A DNA stretch of 64,000 nt from Streptomyces sp. Ru73. GTDB taxonomy: Bacteria; Actinomycetota; Actinomycetes; Streptomycetales; Streptomycetaceae. Location of the stretch: NCBI RefSeq assembly GCF_002920575.1, contig NZ_PQSQ01000017.1, positions 1 through 64,000 of the forward strand, in the 5' to 3' direction. Under the pieces are notes generated by a model. That model saw only the letters and a program-made list of their open reading frames with translations, was not told the origin of the DNA and made no database searches. Of this stretch, positions 1 through 11,792 are shown one piece after another; within the stretch, counting starts at the first letter, position 1, and each line of letters opens with the position of its first letter. Both the position numbers and the translations under genes were made by a program.

Positions 1-1485
1 GCCCCGCAGGACGCCGGCGGCGCCCCCGAGCCACCCGCCGAGGACGGGGCCGAGCTGATCGGCCGCGTCGCCAACTCCGTACGCTGCACCGCCGCCATCC
101 TCGCCGGCCGGCGCGCCCGGCCCGCCACCCCGCACGCCGACCGCTTCCTGGAGGGCGAGCAGTCCCTGGTCCTGGGGCACCCGCTGCACCCCACTCCGAA
201 GAGCCGCGAGGGCCTGTCGGAGGGGGAGCTGCACGCGTACTCCCCGGAGCTGCGCGGCTCCTTCCCGCTGCACTGGCTGGCCGTGCACCGCTCCGTACTG
301 GCCATGGAATCCGCATGGACCGTCAGCGGCCGCTCGGTACCGGCGGACCGGCTGACCGCGCGGCTCGCGGGTGACGGCCTCACCCGCCCCGACGACACCG
401 CGCTGCTGCCGCTGCACCCCTGGCAGGCCCGCGAGGTACGGCACCGCCCCGAGGTCGCTGTGCTCCTGGAGGCCGGGCTGCTGCACGACCTCGGCCCGCA
501 CGGCGCGCACTGGCACCCGACCTCCTCCGTACGCACCGTGCACTGCCCCGGCGCGGACGCCATGCTCAAGCTTTCCCTCGGGCTCCGGATCACCAACTCC
601 CGCCGCGAGAACCTCCGCAAGGAGCTGCAGCGCGGCGTCGAGGTCCACCGCCTCCTCCGCAGCGGCCTCGCCGAGCAGTGGCGCGCCGCGCACCCGGGCT
701 TCGACGTCGTACGCGACCCGGCCTGGCTCGCCGTCACCGGCACCGACGGCGAGCCCGTACGCGGCCTCGACGTCGTCCTCCGGCACAACCCCTTCGGCCC
801 GGCCGACGACGCCGTGTGCGTCGCCGGACTGACCTCACCGCGGCCCTGGCCGGGCCAGGACGGCCTGCGCTCCCGCCTCGCCGACCTCATCGGCACGCTG
901 ACCGCGCGCACCGGGCGGCCCGCCGGGGCCGTCGCCGCCGAGTGGTTCCTGCGCTACCTGCACACCGTCGTACGCCCCGTCCTCTGGCTCGACGGCACGG
1001 CGGGCGTCGCCCTGGAGGCGCACCAGCAGAACACCCTCGTGCTGCTCGACACGGACGGCTGGCCGGTGGGCGGCCGGTACCGCGACAACCAGGGCTACTA
1101 CTTCCGCGAGTCCCGGCGCGCCGAGCTGGACCGGCGGCTGCCCGGCCTCGGCGTCGAGAGCGACACGTTCGTCCCCGACGACGTCACCGACGAGCGTTTC
1201 GCCTACTACCTGGGCATCAACAACGTCCTGGGGCTGATCGGCGCGTTCGGCAGCCAGGGACTCGCGGACGAGGGCGTCCTCCTCGCGGCGTTCCGCCGGT
1301 TCCTCACCGGGGCCGCTGCCGAGCCGGCGGCACACCGCTCGCCCCTGGCCGCACACCTCCTCACCGCGCCGACCCTGCGGTGCAAGGCCAACCTCCTCAC
1401 CCGGCTGCACGGCCTGGACGAACTCATCGGCCCGGTCGACACCCAGTCCGTCTACGTCACCCTCCCCAACCCCCTCGCCCCGTGA
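1..1485 (+). CDS. IucA/IucC-type NIS siderophore synthetase (5' end outside window)
   Basis: The reading frame is open from the first base, so the start lies upstream and 494 codons are visible. IucA/IucC enzymes adenylate a carboxylate such as citrate or a succinyl group and condense it with an amine or hydroxylamine to build a hydroxamate siderophore in the cytoplasm. Family motifs seen are the nucleotide-binding segment GHPLHPTPKSREG near visible residue 60, HPWQAREV, a Lys-Leu-rich stretch (MLKLSLGLRITNSRREN), EAHQQNTLV and RDNQGYYF in the C-terminal FhuF-like part. It is followed by an acyltransferase and a second synthetase on the same strand, the usual make-up of a siderophore operon. 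The substrate cannot be told from sequence alone. Confidence 0.9.
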   Translation, partial: APQDAGGAPEPPAEDGAELIGRVANSVRCTAAILAGRRARPATPHADRFLEGEQSLVLGHPLHPTPKSREGLSEGELHAYSPELRGSFPLHWLAVHRSVLAMESAWTVSGRSVPADRLTARLAGDGLTRPDDTALLPLHPWQAREVRHRPEVAVLLEAGLLHDLGPHGAHWHPTSSVRTVHCPGADAMLKLSLGLRITNSRRENLRKELQRGVEVHRLLRSGLAEQWRAAHPGFDVVRDPAWLAVTGTDGEPVRGLDVVLRHNPFGPADDAVCVAGLTSPRPWPGQDGLRSRLADLIGTLTARTGRPAGAVAAEWFLRYLHTVVRPVLWLDGTAGVALEAHQQNTLVLLDTDGWPVGGRYRDNQGYYFRESRRAELDRRLPGLGVESDTFVPDDVTDERFAYYLGINNVLGLIGAFGSQGLADEGVLLAAFRRFLTGAAAEPAAHRSPLAAHLLTAPTLRCKANLLTRLHGLDELIGPVDTQSVYVTLPNPLAP

Positions 1486-1538
1486 TCCCCGAGGCCACCG
1501 AACCGCGCCCCCTTGAGGACACGAGAGGAGCACCCGCC

Positions 1539-2318
1539 GTGCGCCCCGACGAACCCCCCTCCGCCACCGCCACCGTCCCCCCGGCCGCCCCCGCCGCCGA
1601 GGAGCCCGGCCCCGACGGGACCGCCCCCGGGCCGGTCCCGGACGACGCGCTCGGCGACACCCTCGACCTGAAGCTGCCGCCCGAGGCGGCGGCACTCGGT
1701 GCCGAGGACACCGCGCCGCGGCTGCGGCCCGGCGACCCCGCGGCCGGCCCGCTCCTGGACGCACTCGCCGGCTGGGGCCCCGCCGCCACCCCGGCCGGGC
1801 CCTTCCAGCTCGTACCGGTCCGGCTGGAACGCGACCTCGCGCTCATCTCCGGCTGGATGAACGACCCGGCCGTGGCCGCCTTCTGGGAGCTCGCGGGCCC
1901 GCCCGGCACCACCGCGGCCCACCTGCGCGCCCAGCTCGACGGCGACGGCCGCAGCGTGCCCTGCCTCGGCGTACTCGCCGGCGTCCCCATGAGCTACTGG
2001 GAGATCTACCGGGCCGACCTCGACCCGCTCGCCCGCTACTACCCGGCCCGCCCGCACGACACCGGCATCCACCTCCTCATCGGCGGCGTCACCGACCGCG
2101 GCCGCGGCCTGGGCACGGCCCTCCTGCGCGCCACCGCCGACCTCGTCCTGGACCACCGCCCCCGGTGCGACCGGGTCGTCGCCGAACCCGACCTGCGCAA
2201 CACCCCCTCCGTAGCCGCCTTCCTCGGCGCCGGCTTCCGCTTCGCCGCGGAGACCGACCTGCCCGACAAGCGCGCAGCCCTGATGATCCGCGACCGCGCC
2301 CTGCGCACCGTCCTGTGA
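1539..2318 (+). CDS. GNAT acyltransferase, IucB/MbtK-like (siderophore hydroxylamine or amine acylation)
   Basis: A 259-residue protein. The first 80-90 residues are Pro/Ala-rich and probably disordered; the rest is a GNAT domain of the IucB/RhbD/MbtK type with the family signatures SYWEIYRA, DTGIHLLIGG and the acyl-CoA loop RGRGLGTALL, followed by NTPSVAAFLGAGF. Such enzymes acylate the (hydroxyl)amine arm before condensation by the NIS synthetases on either side. I chose GTG 1539 because GAGAGGAG lies 8 nt upstream. An in-frame GTG at 1482 overlaps the stop of the previous gene (GTGA) and is a possible translationally coupled start adding 19 residues. Confidence 0.85.
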   Translation: MRPDEPPSATATVPPAAPAAEEPGPDGTAPGPVPDDALGDTLDLKLPPEAAALGAEDTAPRLRPGDPAAGPLLDALAGWGPAATPAGPFQLVPVRLERDLALISGWMNDPAVAAFWELAGPPGTTAAHLRAQLDGDGRSVPCLGVLAGVPMSYWEIYRADLDPLARYYPARPHDTGIHLLIGGVTDRGRGLGTALLRATADLVLDHRPRCDRVVAEPDLRNTPSVAAFLGAGFRFAAETDLPDKRAALMIRDRALRTVL

Positions 2319-2439
2319 CCCGCCTCCGGCCCCGGACCCCGGCCGGCCCGGACCACGCCCGTCCCGTGTCCGCACCCTCCGTCAACGACCCGCTGCGAAT
2401 CCCCTTATGCCGCTCACTCCGAGCACCGAGGAGCCAGCC

Positions 2440-4305
2440 TTGTCACCCTCCGTTCAGCCCGCCCATACGACCGGCCCCACCGACCCGGCGGGCGCCGCGG
2501 GCCCGGCGGGGAGCACCGCCCCGCCCGGCCCCGCCCGCCCGTCCGCGCCGGCCGGACCGGCCGCCCCCGCCTGGGAGCACGCCGCCCGCCGCCTCCTCGC
2601 CAAGACCCTCGCGGAACTGGCCTACGAGGAGGTCATCACCCCCGAACCGGACGGCACGGCGCCCTGCGGCACCCCGCGCTACCGCCTCCCCCTGACCCCC
2701 GACGTCACCTACCGCTTCCACGCCCGCCGCGGCGCGTACGGACACTGGCGCGTCGACCCGGACTCCGTCACGCCCACCGGCGACCCCCTGCATTTCCTCT
2801 TCCACGCCCACGACACCGTCCTGGGCCTGAGCGGTGACACCACCGGTCACCTCATCCGTGAACTGACCGCCACCCTTGCCGCCGACGTCCGTCTGGACGC
2901 CACCGCGCTGACCGCCGCCGAGCTGGCCGACCTCGACTACGCGGCCCTCGAGGGCCACCAGACGGGACACCCCTGGCTGATCGCCAACAAGGGCCGGCTC
3001 GGCTTCTCCGCCACCGACGCCGCACGCTGGGCCCCCGAGGCCCGCACCCCCTGCCGGCTGCCCTGGATCGCCGCCCACCGCGATCTCGCCCGCTACCGCG
3101 GCACCGGCCCGCCGGCCGACCCCGTCCGCCTGTACTCCGAAGAACTCACCCCCGAACTCCGCGACGCCTTCGCCCGCACCCTCACCGACCAGGGCCTCGA
3201 CCCCGCCGACTACCTCTACCTCCCGGTCCACCCCTGGCAGTGGGACGAGACCATCGCCCCGCTCTACGCCCCTCAGATCGCCGGCAAATTCATCGTCCCA
3301 CTCACCACTGACAACGACCTCCGGCTGCCGCAGCAGTCCATCCGGACCTTCCTCAACACCAGCCGCCCGGACGCCCGCACGGTCAAGCTCCCGCTGTCCG
3401 TCCTCAACACCTTGGTCTGGCGCGGCCTGCCCACCGAACGCACCCTCGCGGCCCCCGCCGTCACCGCCTGGGTCCAGGGCCTGCGCGACGCCGACCCGTT
3501 CCTCCGCGACGAGACCCGCGTGATCCTCCTCGGCGAGGTCGCGTCCGTCACCGTCGAGCACCCCCTGTACGACCGCATCCCCGGCGTGCCGTACCAGTAC
3601 AAGGAGCTGCTCGGCTGCATCTGGCGCGAGCCGCTCAGCCCGCTGCTCGACCCCGGCGAGCGCGCCCGCACGCTCGCCTCGCTCCTGCAGACCGACCCGC
3701 AGGGCCGCGCCCTCACCGCCGAGCTGGTCCGGCGCTCCGGGCTCGCGCCGCGCACCTGGCTGCGCCACCTCTTCGCCGCGCTGCTGCCGCCGCTGCTGCA
3801 CTTCCTCTACCAGTACGGCACCGTCTTCTCCCCGCACGGCGAGAACGCCATCGTCTGTTTCGACGCGCACGACGTCCCCACCCGCCTCGCGGTCAAGGAC
3901 TTCGTGGACGACGTCAACACGACCGACGGCCCGCTGCCTGAGCTGGCCGCCATGCCCGCCGACGTACGCGAGACGCTGCTCACCGAACCGCCCGCCTTCC
4001 TCACCCAGTTCATCCACTCCGGGCTGTTCGTCGGCGTGTTCCGCTACCTGGCGCCGCTGTGCGAGGAACAACTGGGCGTGCCCGAGGGCGACTTCTGGTC
4101 ACTCGTACGGGCCGAGATCCTCCGCCACCAGGAGCGGTTCCCGCACCTGAAGGAGCGGTACGCGATGTTCGACCTGCTCACCCCGGAGATCGAACGGCTC
4201 TGCCTGAACCGCAACCGTCTCCACCTGGACGGATACCGGGACCGCCCGAACCGCCCGCACGCCGCCGTGCACGGCATGATCCCCAATCCGCTGCACGCCC
4301 CCTGA
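2440..4305 (+). CDS. IucA/IucC-type NIS siderophore synthetase, second copy
   Basis: About 621 residues, a full-length IucA/IucC synthetase. Motifs in order: GHQTGHPWLIANKGRLGFS (nucleotide and acid binding), VHPWQWDE, QQSIRTFLN, KLPLSVLNTLVWRGLP, HGENAIVCFD and the FhuF-like C-terminal part ending near the stop. It is paralogous to the gene at position 1, so two condensation steps or two different substrates are likely. TTG 2440 is preferred because GAGGAG sits 6 nt upstream; the ATG at 2407 is in frame but has no ribosome-binding site. No lysine/ornithine N-monooxygenase or decarboxylase is visible, so these must lie upstream or elsewhere. Probably the last gene of the siderophore operon. 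Confidence 0.9.
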   Translation: MSPSVQPAHTTGPTDPAGAAGPAGSTAPPGPARPSAPAGPAAPAWEHAARRLLAKTLAELAYEEVITPEPDGTAPCGTPRYRLPLTPDVTYRFHARRGAYGHWRVDPDSVTPTGDPLHFLFHAHDTVLGLSGDTTGHLIRELTATLAADVRLDATALTAAELADLDYAALEGHQTGHPWLIANKGRLGFSATDAARWAPEARTPCRLPWIAAHRDLARYRGTGPPADPVRLYSEELTPELRDAFARTLTDQGLDPADYLYLPVHPWQWDETIAPLYAPQIAGKFIVPLTTDNDLRLPQQSIRTFLNTSRPDARTVKLPLSVLNTLVWRGLPTERTLAAPAVTAWVQGLRDADPFLRDETRVILLGEVASVTVEHPLYDRIPGVPYQYKELLGCIWREPLSPLLDPGERARTLASLLQTDPQGRALTAELVRRSGLAPRTWLRHLFAALLPPLLHFLYQYGTVFSPHGENAIVCFDAHDVPTRLAVKDFVDDVNTTDGPLPELAAMPADVRETLLTEPPAFLTQFIHSGLFVGVFRYLAPLCEEQLGVPEGDFWSLVRAEILRHQERFPHLKERYAMFDLLTPEIERLCLNRNRLHLDGYRDRPNRPHAAVHGMIPNPLHAP

Positions 4306-4365
4306 CACGACCGTGCGACCGGCCGCCGACCGGCCTGGGCCGGGCGGAGTGTCAGTGGGCCCGCG

Positions 4366-4371
4366 TAGGGT
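4366..4371 (+). promoter_or_regulatory. -10 box of a leaderless-type promoter for the dinG-like gene
   Basis: TAGGGT lies 9 nt before the ATG at 4381 and no Shine-Dalgarno sequence is present, so transcription should begin at or next to the start codon. The -35 element is not clear. Confidence 0.5.
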
Positions 4372-4380
4372 GGCAACGCT

Positions 4381-6429
4381 ATGACGAAGCCCTCCCTCCC
4401 CGAACTGCTCCATGCCGCCGTCACCGCCGTCGGCGGCACCGAGCGCCCCGGCCAGGTCGCCATGGCCGAGGCGGTCGCCGCGGCCGTCGACGACGGCACC
4501 CACCTGCTCGCCCAGGCCGGCACCGGCACCGGAAAGTCGCTCGGCTACCTGGTCCCGGCGCTGGCCCACGGCGAGCGGGTGGTGATCGCCACGGCCACCC
4601 TGGCGCTCCAGCGCCAGCTGGTCGAGCGCGACCTGCCGCGCACGGTCGAGGCGCTGCATCCGCAGCTGCGCCGCCGGCCGCAGTTCGCCATGCTCAAGGG
4701 CCGGTCGAACTACCTCTGTCTCCACCGGCTCCACGAGGGCGTGCCGCAGGACGAGGAGGAGGGCCTGTTCGACCCCTTCGAGCAGGCCACGGCGACCAGC
4801 AAGCTCGGCAAGGACCTGCTGCGGCTGCGGGACTGGGCGGACGAGACGGAGACCGGCGACCGGGACGCGCTCACCCCGGGCGTCTCCGACCGGGCCTGGG
4901 GCCAGGTCTCGGTGTCGTCCCGGGAGTGCCTGGGCGCATCGAAGTGCGCGTATGGCGCGGAGTGCTTCGCGGAAGCCGCCCGCGAGCGCGCCAAGCTCGC
5001 CGACGTGGTGGTCACGAACCACGCGCTGCTCGCGATCGACGCCATCGAGGGCGCGCCGGTCCTGCCGCAGCACGAGGTGCTGATCATCGACGAGGCCCAT
5101 GAGCTGGTCTCCCGGGTCACCGGCGTCGCCACGGGGGAGCTCACGCCCGGCCAGGTGAACCGCGCGGTGCGGCGGGCCGCCAAGCTCGTCAACGAAAAGG
5201 CCGCCGACCAGCTGCAGACCGCCGCCGAGACGTTCGAGCGGCTGATGGAGCTGGCGCTGCCGGGCCGCCTGGAGGAGATCCCGGAGGACCTGGGGTACTG
5301 CCTGATGGCGCTGCGGGACGCCGCCCGCACGGTGATCTCCGCGCTGGGCTCGACCCGCGACAAGTCCGTCCAGGACGAGGACGCCGTGCGCAAGCAGGCG
5401 CTGGCCTCCGTGGAGAACGTGCACGCGGTCGCCGAGCGGATCGCGAACGGCTCCGAGTACGACGTGGTCTGGTACGAGCGGCACGACCGCTTCGGCGCCT
5501 CGCTGCGCGTTGCCCCGCTGTCGGTGTCCGGGCTGCTGCGCGAGAAGCTCTTCGAGGACCGCTCGGTGATCCTGACCTCCGCGACCCTCAAGCTGGGCGG
5601 CGACTTCAATGGCGTGGCGGCCTCGCTGGGGCTGGCCCCGGAGGGCACCCAGGGCGAGGACGCGCCGCCCTGGAAGGGCCTGGACGTCGGCTCCCCGTTC
5701 AATTACGCGAAGCAGGGCATCCTGTACGTCGCGAAGCATCTGAACCAGCCGGGGCGCGAGGGCACCCGTACGGACATGCTGGACGAGCTGGCGGAGCTGG
5801 TGGAGGCGGCCGGCGGGCGGACGCTCGGGCTGTTCTCCTCGATGCGCGCCGCGCAGGCCGCCGCGGAGGAGCTGCGCGGGCGCCTGGACGTGCCGATCCT
5901 GCTGCAGGGGGAGGAGACGCTCGGCGAGCTGATCAGGGCGTTCGCCGCTGATCCCCGTACGTGCCTGTTCGGGACGCTGTCGCTCTGGCAGGGCGTGGAC
6001 GTGCCGGGGCCGAGCTGCCAGCTGGTGGTCATGGACCGGGTGCCGTTCCCGCGGCCCGACGATCCGCTGATGAGCGCGCGCCAGAAGGCGGTGGAGGAGG
6101 CCGGCGGCAATGGCTTCATGGCGGTCGCCGCGACGCACGCGGCGCTGCTGATGGCCCAGGGCGCTGGCCGCCTGATCCGCGCCTCGGGGGACCGCGGGGT
6201 GGTCGCCTGTCTGGACCCGCGGGTGGAGCGCGCGCGGTACGGCTCGTTCCTGCGCGCCTCCATGCCCGGCTTCTGGTACACCACCGACCGCAACCAGGTC
6301 CGCCGCTCCCTGGCCGCCATCGACGCGGCGGCCAAGGCGGCGGAGGAGACCGGCACGGCCACCGAGAAGGCGACCGAGAAGGCCGCTGGAACGGACGCGG
6401 AGGAGCCGGAGACGGCGGCGGCGCAGTAG
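4381..6429 (+). CDS. dinG: DinG/XPD-type ATP-dependent DNA helicase with Fe-S cluster
   Basis: A 682-residue superfamily 2 5'-3' helicase that probably unwinds branched DNA or R-loops during repair. Walker A is AGTGTGKSLGY (about residues 45-55) and the Walker B box is IIDEAHE near 235. Between them are the four cysteines expected for a 4Fe-4S cluster: one in YLCLH and three in ECLGASKCAYGAEC. Later motifs include SATLKLGG, LFSSMRAAQ and QGAGRLIR. The tail after residue about 655 is Ala/Glu-rich and dispensable-looking. It converges on lexA. Despite the dinG name, no SOS box is seen upstream; the promoter is leaderless-type. Confidence 0.9.
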   Translation: MTKPSLPELLHAAVTAVGGTERPGQVAMAEAVAAAVDDGTHLLAQAGTGTGKSLGYLVPALAHGERVVIATATLALQRQLVERDLPRTVEALHPQLRRRPQFAMLKGRSNYLCLHRLHEGVPQDEEEGLFDPFEQATATSKLGKDLLRLRDWADETETGDRDALTPGVSDRAWGQVSVSSRECLGASKCAYGAECFAEAARERAKLADVVVTNHALLAIDAIEGAPVLPQHEVLIIDEAHELVSRVTGVATGELTPGQVNRAVRRAAKLVNEKAADQLQTAAETFERLMELALPGRLEEIPEDLGYCLMALRDAARTVISALGSTRDKSVQDEDAVRKQALASVENVHAVAERIANGSEYDVVWYERHDRFGASLRVAPLSVSGLLREKLFEDRSVILTSATLKLGGDFNGVAASLGLAPEGTQGEDAPPWKGLDVGSPFNYAKQGILYVAKHLNQPGREGTRTDMLDELAELVEAAGGRTLGLFSSMRAAQAAAEELRGRLDVPILLQGEETLGELIRAFAADPRTCLFGTLSLWQGVDVPGPSCQLVVMDRVPFPRPDDPLMSARQKAVEEAGGNGFMAVAATHAALLMAQGAGRLIRASGDRGVVACLDPRVERARYGSFLRASMPGFWYTTDRNQVRRSLAAIDAAAKAAEETGTATEKATEKAAGTDAEEPETAAAQ

Positions 6430-6522
6430 GGGCTGCCCCGGGGCCCTGGAGCCTGCCCGGGCCCGTGCGGGGCCCTCCGAGGGCGCTCGGACGACGACGC
6501 TCGCGATCCGCACATGCTCAGC

Positions 6523-6569
6523 CGGCTGCCCGGCTGCCCGGCTGCCCGGCTGCCCGGCTGCCCGGTGCC
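6523..6569. repeat. 8-bp tandem repeat, five copies plus a degenerate one
   Basis: CGGCTGCC is repeated five times head to tail from 6523 to 6562, followed by a 7-base degenerate copy. It lies in the dinG-lexA convergent gap. Pure unit repetition of this kind is prone to copy-number change. Confidence 0.85.
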
Positions 6570-6697
6570 CGGCATGCCCGCCGGGCCTCTGCCCGCAGAA
6601 CAGCCGGCCGGTGCCGCCGGGACTGGCGCCCGGCCGGGTAGCCGGTGGCCCGGCCGGGCAGCCGGTGCCTCCGGGAAGAAACGCGGCCCCGTACACG

Positions 6698-6742
6698 AAC
6701 GCGGGCCCCGCACACCGATCGGTATACGGGGCCCGTAGCGTT
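6698..6742. terminator. Bidirectional hairpin between dinG and lexA
   Basis: Arms GGGCCCCG and CGGGGCCC pair, extended on the outside by AACGC/GCGTT around a small bulge. It sits just past the lexA stop and downstream of dinG, so it can serve both convergent genes. Confidence 0.65.
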
Positions 6743-6808
6743 CACCGCGGTCGGGTCCGGGCGGAGCGGTCGGCTCCGAGGGGGCCCGCCGCGGGGGAGG
6801 CGCGGGGG

Positions 6809-7600
6809 TCAGACCCGGCGGAGTACCGCCACGACCTTGCCGAGGATCGTGGCCTCGTCGCCCGGAATGGGCTGGTACGCGGAGTTGTGCGGGAGCAGCC
6901 ACACATGGCCGTCCTCGCGCTTGAAGCGCTTGACCGTGGCCTCGCCGTCGAGCATCGCGGCGACGATGTCGCCGTTCTCCGCGACCGGCTGGCGGCGCAC
7001 CGTGACCCAGTCGCCGTCGCAGATCGCGGCCTCGACCATGGAGTCACCGACGACCTTCAGCACGAAGAGCTCACCGTCGCCCACCAGCTGCCGGGGGAGG
7101 GGGAAGACGTCCTCGACGGACTCCTCGGCGAGGATGGGGCCACCGGCGGCGATCCGGCCCACCAGCGGGACGTACGAAGCGGCGGGCTTGCCCGTGGTGT
7201 CGGCGGGGGCCGCTGCGGGCTGGTCGGAGCCGCGGACCTCGTACGCACGCGGCCGGTGCGGGTCGCGGCGCAGGAAGCCCTTGCGCTCCAGGGCCATCAG
7301 CTGGTGCGCCACCGACGACGTGCTCGACAGGCCCACCGCCTGGCCGATCTCGCGCATGGACGGCGGGTAGCCCCGGCGCTGGACGGAGTCGCGGATGACC
7401 TCGATCACCCGCCGCTGCCGGTCGGTGAGGCCCGAACTGTCCGCCCGGATTCCTGGAGGGCGCCCGGGCAGCGAGCGCGCCGGCTTCTGGCCCTCGGGGT
7501 GCACCGTGTCCTCGTCCATCGGTGATTTCTGGGTCGGCTCGAAACGGCCCTGGGAGTGGCTTTGTGCGGCGATGATGGCGCTGTCTGCGGTGGTGGTCAC
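6809..7600 (-). CDS. lexA: LexA, SOS-response repressor and self-cleaving protease
   Basis: A 263-residue repressor. The N-terminal winged helix ([16 protein letters not shown], then [17 protein letters not shown]) binds SOS boxes. The Ala-Gly autocleavage site is in [10 protein letters not shown]. The S24-type catalytic Ser lies in VVGDSMVEA and the Lys in the segment ATVKRFKRE. RecA-ssDNA stimulates self-cleavage, derepressing repair genes. I chose GTG 7600, which is preceded by GAGAGGGG; the longer frame from 7672 begins inside the operator region. A near-perfect SOS box lies 63 bp upstream, showing autoregulation. The N-terminal 50-60 residues before the HTH are a Streptomyces-type extension. 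Confidence 0.96.
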   Translation of the reverse strand: MTTTADSAIIAAQSHSQGRFEPTQKSPMDEDTVHPEGQKPARSLPGRPPGIRADSSGLTDRQRRVIEVIRDSVQRRGYPPSMREIGQAVGLSSTSSVAHQLMALERKGFLRRDPHRPRAYEVRGSDQPAAAPADTTGKPAASYVPLVGRIAAGGPILAEESVEDVFPLPRQLVGDGELFVLKVVGDSMVEAAICDGDWVTVRRQPVAENGDIVAAMLDGEATVKRFKREDGHVWLLPHNSAYQPIPGDEATILGKVVAVLRRV

Positions 7601-7662
7601 GTCGGCCCCTCTCGGAATGTTCTCCCTAGTTAGCCAACGGTAGTTGCTTTCGAAAGGTTGCG

Positions 7663-7678
7663 CCAAACACACGTTCGA
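7663..7678 (-). promoter_or_regulatory. SOS box (LexA operator) upstream of lexA
   Basis: CCAAACACACGTTCGA matches the actinobacterial SOS box TCGAAC-N4-GTTCGA at 10 of 12 fixed positions, with one half site perfect. Its place 63 bp before the lexA start fits autorepression. Confidence 0.8.
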
Positions 7679-7701
7679 GTGAAAATTCGCGGATTAGCTG
7701 A

Positions 7702-7711
7702 CCTGATCAGG
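7702..7711. other. 10-bp palindrome in the lexA-nrdR gap
   Basis: CCTGATCAGG is a perfect palindrome about 25 bp beyond the SOS box. No family consensus was recognised; it may be an extra operator or chance. Confidence 0.3.
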
Positions 7712-7979
7712 GGATCGGGTGTATAGCCGACAGGCCACCGAAAGGCGATAACGGGCATTACGGTACCGTTCCGGCCGGGAATTCCCGGCGGCGGGTCCCG
7801 TCCCGGCGGTGGCTCGCGGCGATCATCGGCGGCGACTCCGTTGTGGTCCCGGCGCGCGCCCGCCGTGACCTGCCCAAGTCTGTCATTGCCGCCCCTCCGC
7901 GGCGGTCACCGGGGTGCCTCACGTACGCTCGTGGCTGCCGCGCCGCCGCGACACGCGGTGTGTGCATTTTCTCGCCCGG

Positions 7980-7993
7980 CACCACATGTAGTG
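7980..7993. promoter_or_regulatory. NrdR box 1
   Basis: CACCACATGTAGTG is a near-perfect palindrome resembling the NrdR box consensus (ACACWATATWTTGTG-like). Its start is exactly 31 bp from that of box 2, the three-helical-turn spacing typical of NrdR operator pairs. Confidence 0.8.
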
Positions 7994-8010
7994 CTTGGAT
8001 GGGCGGCAGC

Positions 8011-8024
8011 CACCAGACGTTGTG
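8011..8024. promoter_or_regulatory. NrdR box 2
   Basis: CACCAGACGTTGTG is the second, weaker half of the NrdR operator pair, starting 31 bp after box 1. A likely -10 (TATGCT) follows at 8056-8061, so NrdR bound here would sit just upstream of or on the -35 region of the nrdR-nrdJ promoter. Confidence 0.75.
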
Positions 8025-8164
8025 GTCCATGGTCTTCTTCGGCCTGCGGATCGCCTATGCTTGTGGTCGCTCCGGAGGCCCCCGTTCGGGCCCTGTCCGG
8101 GCTATCAGCCGTACGTCGGATTCAGTGGCGTACGTCCGTTTTCGAGGGTGAGGAGGGTGAAGCG

Positions 8165-8686
8165 ATGCACTGCCCCTTCTGCAGGCACCCCGACAGCCGG
8201 GTCGTGGACAGCCGCACCACCGACGACGGCACCTCGATCCGGCGCCGCCGGCAGTGCCCCGACTGCTCCCGGCGGTTCACCACGATCGAGACGGCGTCAC
8301 TGACGGTGATCAAGCGGAGCGGGGTCACCGAGCCCTTCAGCCGCGACAAGGTCATCGCCGGTGTGCGCAAGGCGTGCCAGGGCCGGCCGGTCACCGAGGA
8401 CGCGCTCGCCAAGCTCGGCCAGCGGGTCGAGGAGGCGGTCCGCGCGACCGGCAGCGCCGAGCTGTCCACCCATGACGTCGGGCTCGCCATACTGGGCCCG
8501 CTCCAGGAGCTGGACCTCGTGGCGTACCTGCGCTTCGCGAGCGTGTACCGGGCGTTCGATTCGCTCGACGATTTCGAGGCGGCCATCGCGGAGCTGCGTG
8601 AGCAGCGGCCGCCCACGCATCAGTGCGGGAACTGCGGGGAGGCCGAGAATTCGGCGGTCCCCGCGCCCGCCCCTGCCGCCGACTGA
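8165..8686 (+). CDS. nrdR: NrdR, transcriptional repressor of ribonucleotide reductase genes
   Basis: A 173-residue protein starting MHCPFC. The zinc ribbon uses Cys3, Cys6, Cys31 and Cys34, with the invariant VVDSR and the Arg-rich [16 protein letters not shown] segment that contacts DNA. The following ATP-cone ([19 protein letters not shown] onwards) senses ATP/dATP and sets oligomeric state, so dNTP sufficiency represses reductase genes. The start has GAGGAGGGTGAA upstream. It lies 120 bp before nrdJ in the same direction, behind two NrdR boxes, so it should repress itself and nrdJ. Length matches the family. Confidence 0.97.
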   Translation: MHCPFCRHPDSRVVDSRTTDDGTSIRRRRQCPDCSRRFTTIETASLTVIKRSGVTEPFSRDKVIAGVRKACQGRPVTEDALAKLGQRVEEAVRATGSAELSTHDVGLAILGPLQELDLVAYLRFASVYRAFDSLDDFEAAIAELREQRPPTHQCGNCGEAENSAVPAPAPAAD

Positions 8687-8806
8687 GCTCGGCGCGCATC
8701 CGGACCACGCCGGGGTTGAGCAGGAGCCCCGGCGCAGCAAGACATACACCGTGCCACGGGAAGAAGTGTGCACATCAGGGCGTTTACGCCCGTACAGGGA
8801 GGCGGC

Positions 8807-11689
<2,883 letters not shown>

Positions 11690-11721
11690 CGATGAGCCCC
11701 TCCGGGGCTTGAGGTGACCGC

Positions 11722-11761
11722 TCGGGGCGGTGGTGGCGAGGTCTCGCCGCCACCGCCCCGG
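11722..11761. terminator. Strong 18-bp stem-loop between nrdJ and the TerD gene
   Basis: 11723-11740 pairs with 11743-11760 over 18 bp with a single G-U wobble. It stands 33 bp past nrdJ and about 32 bp past the convergent TerD gene, so it can end both transcripts. Confidence 0.85.
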
Positions 11762-11792
11762 CGTTTCTCCGCTGCGCCGGGCAGCGCCCCCG

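Noticed and set aside
8687..8806. Cobalamin riboswitch before the B12-dependent nrdJ
   Set aside because: No B12-box or related conserved segment is visible in the 120-nt gap.
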